Position numbers and translations under genes: made by a program. A model generated the notes under the pieces. That model had not been told where the DNA came from. It did no database searches and saw only the letters and a list, made by a program, of their open reading frames with translations. Source: Pseudomonadota bacterium (lineage in GTDB: Bacteria; Bdellovibrionota_B; Oligoflexia; Oligoflexales; Bin106). From it: a DNA stretch of 7,496 nt. The stretch covers positions 1-7,496 of the forward strand of contig JAPOQT010000198.1 in the NCBI GenBank assembly GCA_026710525.1. The letters are read 5' to 3'. Within the stretch, counting starts at the first letter, position 1, and every line of letters starts with the position of its first letter. Shown here piece after piece: positions 1 through 5,002 of the stretch.

Positions 1-128
1 AGGTCTTCGGACTCTTCAAAGAGATATCTTGTTTGCGGAAAGTCTTTAAGTAGTTGGCAAGCCATGCCAACTTTTTGGGATCCCTGACCCGGAAACATGG
101 CTAAACTGAGACGTGCTTGCTCAACCAT
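1..128 (-). CDS. fabD: Malonyl-CoA:ACP transacylase, N-terminal part (truncated by window edge)
   Basis: Transfers the malonyl group from CoA to acyl carrier protein, the cytoplasmic step that supplies fatty-acid elongation. Only the first 42 codons lie in the window, starting MVEQARLSLAMFPGQGSQ. The FPGQGSQ block at residues 12-18 is the N-terminal signature of the FabD/acyltransferase family; its Gln helps form the oxyanion hole in known structures. The catalytic GHSxGE serine motif would lie beyond the left edge. The ATG at 128 was chosen because an in-frame TAA lies five codons upstream; a TGGA five bases before it is only a weak ribosome site. The gene lies 72 bp downstream of rpmF on the same strand. 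The gap has a near-palindrome (GCTTACGTAAAGC) but no T-tract, so co-transcription with rpmF is likely (inference). An acyltransferase of a polyketide enzyme shares this motif, but the rpmF neighbour favours fabD. Confidence 0.88.
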   Translation of the reverse strand, partial: MVEQARLSLAMFPGQGSQKVGMACQLLKDFPQTRYLFEESED

Positions 129-200
129 CAAATTCCATCGTTATCTTTTGTTTGATGCATCATAGACTAATTTCATTCTCAGTAGCTTACGTAAAGCCTG

Positions 201-404
201 TTAGTTTTTACCAAAAGCAGCTTTTATCTTCTTGATAATCTCTGTTGTGGGGTCGTAATCATTTTGAGGTGACACACCCAGGGTATGAAATGGTTTGGGA
301 GCATCGACCTCGGGATGATAAGCAAAGTGAGTAGGCTTGAGATGATGATGAGAACGTCGCATCCTCTTTTTCGACCGAGAGGTCCGAAACTTAGGTACTG
401 CCAT
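201..404 (-). CDS. rpmF: 50S ribosomal protein L32 (bL32)
   Basis: Small basic protein of the large ribosomal subunit. The 67-residue product begins MAVPKFRTSRSKKRMRRSH, the typical bL32 N-terminus: MAVPK, then a very basic segment with MRRSH. It has no cysteines, so it is the zinc-free form. At 67 aa it is about ten residues longer than the E. coli protein. The second half is divergent, with His-Pro-rich HFAYHPEV followed by an acidic stretch and a Lys-rich tail (IIKKIKAAFGKN) in place of the usual GYYRGRKV-like ending. The start has a clear ribosome site, GAAGGA (413-418 on the plus strand), eight bases before the ATG. It lies between ileS and fabD on the same strand; in many bacteria it precedes plsX-fabH-fabD. 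Confidence 0.93.
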   Translation of the reverse strand: MAVPKFRTSRSKKRMRRSHHHLKPTHFAYHPEVDAPKPFHTLGVSPQNDYDPTTEIIKKIKAAFGKN

Positions 405-444
405 AATATATATCCTTCAAATAAATCATGAAAAATCTAACCAA

Positions 445-480
445 AATACTGCTCACCTTAAATGATCAAATCACAGTATT
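445..480 (-). promoter_or_regulatory. Stem-loop at the predicted 5' end of the rpmF mRNA leader
   Basis: A 7-bp perfect inverted repeat, AATACTG (445-451) and CAGTATT (474-480), encloses a 22-nt loop. The predicted start of the rpmF transcript is near 479, so this stem would form the very 5' end of the message, about 40 nt before the ribosome site. It could stabilise the mRNA or act in control of L32 synthesis. That role is inference; the repeat itself is seen directly. Confidence 0.35.
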
Positions 481-485
481 ACCCG

Positions 486-514
486 ATCGTATCTTATTAT
501 GATGACTAAGTCAA
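486..514 (-). promoter_or_regulatory. Sigma-70-like promoter for rpmF-fabD
   Basis: Read on the minus strand, TTGACT (514-509) matches five of six -35 consensus bases. It is followed by a 17-bp spacer and TACGAT (491-486), which matches four of six -10 bases. Transcription would start near 479 and give a leader of about 75 nt before rpmF. It sits just past the ileS stop codon, with no convincing terminator between, so rpmF may be read both from here and from ileS. Confidence 0.55.
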
Positions 515-539
515 GGTATGTATGTTAGCAGATGCTGAA

Positions 540-3500
540 TTACAACTCCGTCTTGGTCACCCACAGCTTGATACTCATCCGATCAAAATGATGCTCTGTA
601 CTCAGTTCAGGCATTTCTTGATCCGTCACCGTCTCTACCTGAGTAGCTAACGTTTCCATCATTAAATACTCTCGTCTGTTATCAGCACTCAGGGCCTGAA
701 CAACCTTAGGGTGATCACTCATCACCACAGTGACTTTATCTGTAATCTTAAGTCCTAGGGCCTTTCTTTGATTCTGAATACGGTTAACCAACTCTCTGAT
801 CATCCCCTCATGGGCAAGCTGTTCGTCAATTTCTGTACTCAAACCCACCGTCAAATCCCCCTGGGACCCCATAAGGAGTTTGTCATGACTGTCATAAGTA
901 ACAATAACATCTTCAGGGAAGATCTGGACTGATTGTTCAGGATCATCCTCAGACAACCTTAAGGTGAGTGATGCCTCTCCCCGCTCTAACATCGTCACTT
1001 CATCACTCGACAAATCAGTTAATAACTGCTTAACCCTAGACATGTTTTTACCTAATCTCTTACCTAATTTATAAAAATTAGGTTTCACACGACGACTCAG
1101 AGCTGGATCTGAGGGATCGATTTTAACCACTTCTTTAACATTGGTTTCGGTGCATATGAGGGACACGAGAGTGTGTAAACGGGTTAACACCGATGCTTGT
1201 TGATCAGAACCAGTAAAATCAACAATATAGACATATTTCAGAGGTTGTCGAACTCGAATCTTTGCCTTTTCACGGAGAGACAAAATCAAAGAGGTTACCT
1301 GACGAGCTAAATTCATTCTGTCTTCAAGATCACTATCGATGAGAGGCTTTTGATATTCAGGAAACTGGGATAAATGCACCGACTCTTTCTGGTTAAGCTC
1401 TTTTTTGTTATCTTGAGTCATATGGGCTATGAGATCCAAATACAGACGATCAGCCATCATGGGCGCTAGAGGAGCCATTAAATGACTGATGGTGTAAAGG
1501 GCTTGCCAAAGACTTTGATACGCTGAGCCCTTATCTAAATCATGATCATTTTTCCAAAATCGGCGTCGATTACAACGAACATACCAATTAGATAATTTTT
1601 CCAAAGTAAAATTTTGCATCAATCTCGCTGCTGTCGTAGGATCAAAAACATCAAGAGAAGCTTTCACTCCCTTAATCAGTGAGTGGAGTTCTGAAATAAG
1701 CCAACGATCGAAAATAGACCCTAAAGACTCTCCCGATGTTGCCACATATGCTGTGTTTGTGATTTGATAATTATCATGACGCGCATATAAATCAAAAAAT
1801 TGATAGGTATGGGTTAAGGTGTTAAAAAACTTTTGCTGACACTCCTTGAGACCCTTAATATCAAATTTTAGGTTCTCCCAAGGCTTAGCATTCGCGAGCA
1901 TATACCAACGAACAATATCAGCACCAAAACGATTGATTAAATCAAATGGATCAATGGTATTACCAAGTCGCTTAGACATTTTTTGTCCGTCTTTATCCAG
2001 CACTAATCCATTGGCAACCACATGTTTAAACGCAATAGAATCAAAGCACATCACCCCAATCACATGGAGAGCAAAAAACCATCCCCTGGTTTGATCAACA
2101 CCCTCAGCAATAAAATCAGCCGGAAAACGCAGATGCTCTCTTTCCTGCTCGCCATCACCACCAGCAAAAGGATAATGAGCTGTCGCATAGGGCATTGCCC
2201 CGGAATCAAACCACACATCTATAACATCATTTTCACGAGTGAGTGGCTGGCCTAATGAATCAGTGAGGATAATCTTATCAAGCACGGTTCTGTGGAGATC
2301 AAGGGTCGAGTAGGACTGGTCACTATCCGGAGTAAAATCACGGAGAAAATTATCCTTCATGTATCCTAGTTCAACAGACTTTTGAATTTCTTGTTGCAAC
2401 TGACTTAGGGAGCCAATAACGAGGTATTCATCTGAACCTTCTCGTGACCAAATAGGCAAGGGAGTGCCCCAATATCTCGTTCTTGAGAGATTCCAGTCAA
2501 CCAGATTTTCTAACCAATCAGCAAAACGAGCCGTTCCCGTGCTCTTGGGATACCAATGAATCTGCTGATTAAAACTCAAGAGCTTCTCCTTAATGGCAGT
2601 AGTTTGAATAAACCATGATTTGACTGGACGGTAAAATATAGGAGCGTCAGTCCGCCAGCAATGGGGGTAACTATGCTCGATTTTAAAACTGCGAAATAAC
2701 AGTCCTCGCTTTTTGAGATCAGTCACTAAATCCACGTCAAGGGAGGTGTTATCACAATCTAAGTCTTTATCTTTGTGAGCAAATCTTGCGATCTTGTAGA
2801 CTTGTTTAATATAACGGCCTTCGTAGCCTGGCACACAATCGGTATAACAGCCTTCATCTGTGACAATATCGATGGCCCCAATACCTTCTCTGGTACAGAC
2901 CCTTAAATCGTCAGCGCCATAACAAGGAGCCAAATGAACAATGCCGGTACCGTCATCGGTAGTGACAAAATCATCAGCCACCACAGAGTGAAATTTTCCA
3001 GATAATTCTTCACCATGAGTAAAAGGCGGTATGTATGATAAACCAAGAAGAGCTTTCCCCTTGAAGGTTGCGATAGGCGCGCCCAGCACCGAAGCTTGCT
3101 CGTGAAAAGACGAAGCTAACCACTGTTCAGTCGAAATCATCATCGGGGTGGTGTGATCTGCTTGAGCAGTTGATTGTTGTCCGAAGTATGAACTGATGCA
3201 GTCTTCGGCTAATAAAACTAAAATACGTTGTTCAGAGTGTTTTTGCCAAGTTCCTATGAGTTGGTAACTGACATCACCATGAACACATAAAGCACAGTTC
3301 GCCGGTAGCGTCCAAGGGGTGGTGGTCCAAGCTAAAAAATAAATAGGAAGTGACTGATCTACGCCGTGCTGACTCAAACTCTCAGTAAACACTTTTTTAT
3401 CTTGATCACACAAAGGAAACTGGACGACACAACTGAGATCTTTTACCTGTCGGTAGCAACCTGGTTGATTGAGTTCATGAGAGCTCAAGGCAGTGCCAGC

Positions 3501-4076
3501 CACAGGGGAATAAGGCTGGATGGAGTATCCTTGGTAAAGGTAACCCAGTTGGTGAATTTTGGCTATCAGCCACCAAAGGGTTTCCATATATTTTGGGGCA
3601 CAAGTCATGTACGCTTGATCAAGGTCAACCCAATAACCCATTTTTTCTGTTAGTAGCTCCCATTCCTTCAGATAACGACCAACCGACTCGCGACATTTCT
3701 GATTAAACGTTGCCACGGAAACGGTGTGACCAATATCTTCTTTCGTAATACCCAGTTCTTTTTCCACACTTAATTCCACTGGCAGTCCGTGGGCATCCCA
3801 GCCAGCAGTTCTTGGCACATGGTAGCCAAGCAGAGTCTTATAGCGACAAAAAACATCTTTAATGGTTCGAGCCATCATATGATGAATACCAGGGCTACCA
3901 TTCGCAGAAGGCGGTCCTTCATAAAAGATATATTCTGGCTTAACCTTACCGTTATCATCAACTTGACTAAGAGTTTTAGCAAAAATATCCTGTTCTCGCC
4001 AATAGGCTTGAATATCTTCCGTTACTCGGGAATAATTCCATTCACCATCTTGTTTGTTTTGTTTGTTATCTTTCAT
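540..4076 (-). CDS. ileS: Isoleucyl-tRNA synthetase, long eukaryote-like type
   Basis: Charges tRNA-Ile with isoleucine in the cytoplasm using ATP and edits mischarged valine. The 1178-aa protein has all class I landmarks. The HIGH-equivalent is GPPSANGSPGIHH (54-66), followed by GWDAHGLPVE (92-101). The CP1 editing domain begins at WTTTPWTLPAN (250-260) and contains DDGTGIVHLAPCYGADD (374-390). WNLSRTRYWGTPLPIW lies at 528-543, DVWFDSGAMPY at 620-630, and KMSKR at 699-703. The anticodon-binding region and a long C-terminal part follow. The GIHH form, the length and the lack of a C-terminal zinc-knuckle mark the eukaryote-like class (IleS2), not the roughly 940-aa bacterial form. In other species this class is associated with low mupirocin sensitivity; that is family knowledge, not shown here. 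The ATG at 4076 begins MKDNKQNKQDGEWNYSRV, a sensible N-terminus. There is no good Shine-Dalgarno; a weak TAGGT lies about 13 bases upstream. The stop is TAA. Confidence 0.97.
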   Translation of the reverse strand: MKDNKQNKQDGEWNYSRVTEDIQAYWREQDIFAKTLSQVDDNGKVKPEYIFYEGPPSANGSPGIHHMMARTIKDVFCRYKTLLGYHVPRTAGWDAHGLPVELSVEKELGITKEDIGHTVSVATFNQKCRESVGRYLKEWELLTEKMGYWVDLDQAYMTCAPKYMETLWWLIAKIHQLGYLYQGYSIQPYSPVAGTALSSHELNQPGCYRQVKDLSCVVQFPLCDQDKKVFTESLSQHGVDQSLPIYFLAWTTTPWTLPANCALCVHGDVSYQLIGTWQKHSEQRILVLLAEDCISSYFGQQSTAQADHTTPMMISTEQWLASSFHEQASVLGAPIATFKGKALLGLSYIPPFTHGEELSGKFHSVVADDFVTTDDGTGIVHLAPCYGADDLRVCTREGIGAIDIVTDEGCYTDCVPGYEGRYIKQVYKIARFAHKDKDLDCDNTSLDVDLVTDLKKRGLLFRSFKIEHSYPHCWRTDAPIFYRPVKSWFIQTTAIKEKLLSFNQQIHWYPKSTGTARFADWLENLVDWNLSRTRYWGTPLPIWSREGSDEYLVIGSLSQLQQEIQKSVELGYMKDNFLRDFTPDSDQSYSTLDLHRTVLDKIILTDSLGQPLTRENDVIDVWFDSGAMPYATAHYPFAGGDGEQEREHLRFPADFIAEGVDQTRGWFFALHVIGVMCFDSIAFKHVVANGLVLDKDGQKMSKRLGNTIDPFDLINRFGADIVRWYMLANAKPWENLKFDIKGLKECQQKFFNTLTHTYQFFDLYARHDNYQITNTAYVATSGESLGSIFDRWLISELHSLIKGVKASLDVFDPTTAARLMQNFTLEKLSNWYVRCNRRRFWKNDHDLDKGSAYQSLWQALYTISHLMAPLAPMMADRLYLDLIAHMTQDNKKELNQKESVHLSQFPEYQKPLIDSDLEDRMNLARQVTSLILSLREKAKIRVRQPLKYVYIVDFTGSDQQASVLTRLHTLVSLICTETNVKEVVKIDPSDPALSRRVKPNFYKLGKRLGKNMSRVKQLLTDLSSDEVTMLERGEASLTLRLSEDDPEQSVQIFPEDVIVTYDSHDKLLMGSQGDLTVGLSTEIDEQLAHEGMIRELVNRIQNQRKALGLKITDKVTVVMSDHPKVVQALSADNRREYLMMETLATQVETVTDQEMPELSTEHHFDRMSIKLWVTKTEL

Positions 4077-4083
4077 AATATAT

Positions 4084-4111
4084 ATTTTACCTACTAAAAG
4101 AAAATGGTTAA
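4084..4111 (-). promoter_or_regulatory. Candidate ileS promoter giving a leaderless or nearly leaderless mRNA
   Basis: On the minus strand, TTAACC (4111-4106; four of six -35 bases) and TAAAAT (4089-4084; five of six -10 bases) are 16 bp apart. The -10 ends only seven bases before the ileS ATG, so the start of transcription would fall at or next to the start codon. That fits the lack of a clear ribosome site there. A competing -10, TATGAT, lies farther upstream inside the inverted repeat at 4128-4161, but it has no good -35. Confidence 0.35.
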
Positions 4112-4127
4112 CATTAATCTATCAGCC

Positions 4128-4161
4128 ATGATGATCTGCTAAAAGCTGACCAGATCATCAT
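4128..4161. repeat. 11-bp perfect inverted repeat upstream of ileS
   Basis: ATGATGATCTG (4128-4138) and CAGATCATCAT (4151-4161) are exact reverse complements, separated by a 12-nt AT-rich loop. It starts 52 bp upstream of the ileS ATG. No T-tract follows on either strand, so it is unlikely to be an intrinsic terminator. It could be a protein-binding operator, or an RNA hairpin if transcription of ileS starts farther upstream than the candidate promoter. Function unknown. Confidence 0.6.
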
Positions 4162-4472
4162 AACAAATTTCTTACCTTGTCTTATCCGATTATCTGAGAA
4201 CTCAAGAATACCTAACTTAAAAACCCTGCTCAAACACCGACTAGATGAGGGTACTATTTTTTAGTCTTAATCATGTATTCACAAATTTTCTGCAGGTCAC
4301 ATTAGCTCATGACAGTAATCAAGAAGATTCTTAGGGTCATGGAGATGGCGGCTAGATCATTAACCATCACCATGATGCCATACAACGACTTGAAATATCT
4401 TTAAATTTTTGGTAAGCTAGTCTTCTGCTTAAAGAAGATGATGGCAGTGCCGTGTGGATATCTAGTGGAGGA

Positions 4473-4478
4473 TATATT
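4473..4478 (+). promoter_or_regulatory. -10-like box for ssrA
   Basis: TATATT matches five of six -10 bases and ends ten bases before the mature 5' end of the tmRNA, a natural distance for a start just ahead of it. No recognisable -35 lies 16-18 bp upstream. An alternative is TTGAAA (4390-4395) with a poor -10, TAAGCT, 17 bp later, which would give a precursor with a 5' leader of about 65 nt removed by RNase P. Confidence 0.35.
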
Positions 4479-4488
4479 TCATTTTTGT

Positions 4489-4848
4489 GGGGCCGTTTTT
4501 GGTTTCGACGGTTGGCTGTTATAAGTCAAGGAGCATGCAGAGGTTGGCACCGTACTCTCTTTAATTTTTCGGTGCGCTTATAATCGGCAACGATTACGCT
4601 TTAGCTGCCTAATTAACAGGTAGCCGATGACTAGAAGGGCGCCCAAGACTTTCTACGATTCGTCATTTTCCTCGGGCTAGCTTTTTTTGTTCCTGTCTGA
4701 GACAGAAAAAGTGAAATTTTTTCAGACTTAGGGTTAGGAAGCTGGTTCTTTGGGTGAACTAACCTGAAAATTTTACAAGAACTAAGCATGTAGTAGCCTT
4801 TTCTATAACCCATATCGGACACGGGTTCGACTCCCGTCGGCTCCACCA
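4489..4848 (+). ncRNA. ssrA: Transfer-messenger RNA (tmRNA, one-piece form)
   Basis: Rescues stalled ribosomes together with SmpB and adds a degradation tag to the unfinished protein. The ends form a tRNA-Ala-like acceptor: GGGGCCG (4489-4495) pairs with CGGCTCC (4838-4844), including the G3-U70 wobble (4491 with 4842) that alanyl-tRNA synthetase recognises. A discriminator A and an encoded CCA (4846-4848) follow. The D-like region reads GGTTTCGACGG. The T-arm is ACGGG, loop TTCGACT, CCCGT (4821-4837). CTAAGCATGTAGTA upstream of the T-arm is identical to the E. coli segment. Pseudoknot 1 is visible: AGAG (4539-4542) with CTCT (4555-4558), interlaced with GCACCG (4547-4552) and CGGTGC (4570-4575). 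Later helices include CTGTC/GACAG (4693-4705) and GGTTAG/CTAACC (4732-4764). The 360-nt length is normal. Both tRNA halves sit at the two ends, so the gene is not permuted. Confidence 0.97.
4586..4612 (+). other. tmRNA tag reading frame, GNDYALAA
   Basis: The internal message reads GGC AAC GAT TAC GCT TTA GCT GCC TAA. The TAATC just before it aligns with the TAGTC that sets the resume codon in E. coli, which places GGC as the first codon. With the alanine carried by the tmRNA, the added tag would be A-GNDYALAA, nine residues against eleven in E. coli (AANDENYALAA). The C-terminal ALAA recognised by ClpXP is kept. The exact resume codon is inferred by alignment. Confidence 0.85.
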
Positions 4849-4863
4849 ACTTAAATATTATAC

Positions 4864-4880
4864 TTTTTATTTTTTTTTAT
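4864..4880 (+). terminator. T-rich tract downstream of ssrA
   Basis: Runs of five and nine T, separated by one A, begin 16 bases after the tmRNA CCA end. This is the likeliest place for ssrA transcription to end. No GC-rich hairpin directly precedes it; the nearest stems are the tmRNA T-arm and acceptor, so it is a poor match to a classic intrinsic terminator. Confidence 0.35.
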
Positions 4881-4898
4881 TCTGTTATATTGGCAGTA

Positions 4899-5002
4899 AT
4901 GAGTTTAGTCGTTACCACTTCGCAGTGGGTTCACAACCAAGTGGTCGGAGAGTTATCTCTGGGTCCAGTGTCTCTTCAGAAACATAAATCAAAGGATACA
5001 TT
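4899..5002 (+). promoter_or_regulatory. Folded 5' leader of the M16 peptidase operon
   Basis: About 100 nt between a -10-like TATATT (4886-4891) and the peptidase gene, with dense complementarity. ACCACTT (4914-4920) pairs with AAGTGGT (4939-4945). GGTT/AACC (4928-4931 with 4935-4938) stacks on it, giving an 11-bp stem with a seven-base bulge. An exclusive alternative pairs CCACT (4915-4919) with AGTGG (4924-4928) around a TCGC loop. AGAG/CTCT (4949-4952 with 4957-4960) forms a further small hairpin around TTAT. The ribosome site AAAGGA (4991-4996) lies after these structures. Two exclusive folds suggest a regulated leader, but it matches no riboswitch class I know. A 35-codon frame (4899-5006) also runs through it and overlaps the next start. 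Confidence 0.4.

Larger units (their letters stand above)
4077..4488. other. Gene-poor divergent spacer between ileS and ssrA
   Basis: About 410 bp with no convincing gene, between two genes transcribed away from each other. It contains the candidate ileS promoter, an 11-bp inverted repeat and, near its right end, a -10-like box for ssrA. A second dyad lies at 4308-4341: CATGAC and GTCATG flank a small AAGA/TCTT hairpin. Further left, ACCCT and AGGGT (4224-4252 region) precede a run of six T, but the stem is too weak to call a terminator. A frame from 4245 to 4415 is open except for two TAG codons and is discussed as a possible relic. Confidence 0.6.

Noticed and set aside
515..539. Terminator directly after ileS (AGCA/TGCT)
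   Set aside because: Four pairs around a two-base loop cannot form a stable hairpin and no T-tract follows.
1846..4097. Several plus-strand frames of 77-102 codons (e.g. 1846-2094, 3366-3653, 3789-4097)
   Set aside because: All lie opposite the strongly supported ileS gene, have no family-like features and no good ribosome sites.
4224..4265. Plus-strand intrinsic terminator (ACCCT ... AGGGT followed by six T)
   Set aside because: Only five base pairs around a 20-nt loop and no gene upstream on that strand to terminate.
4309..4404. 31-codon plus-strand frame starting MTVIKKILRVMEM
   Set aside because: No ribosome site, very short, and no recognisable features; likely chance.
4631..4849. 72-codon minus-strand frame starting MVEPTGVEPVS
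   Set aside because: It is antisense to ssrA; its start is simply the complement of the tmRNA T-arm and CCA end. MVEPTGVEP-type starts are a common artefact opposite tRNA-like 3' ends.
4914..4945. Possible tRNA or tRNA relic downstream of ssrA, suggested by GGTTCACAACC
   Set aside because: The loop is only three bases, and there is no acceptor stem, anticodon arm or CCA around it.
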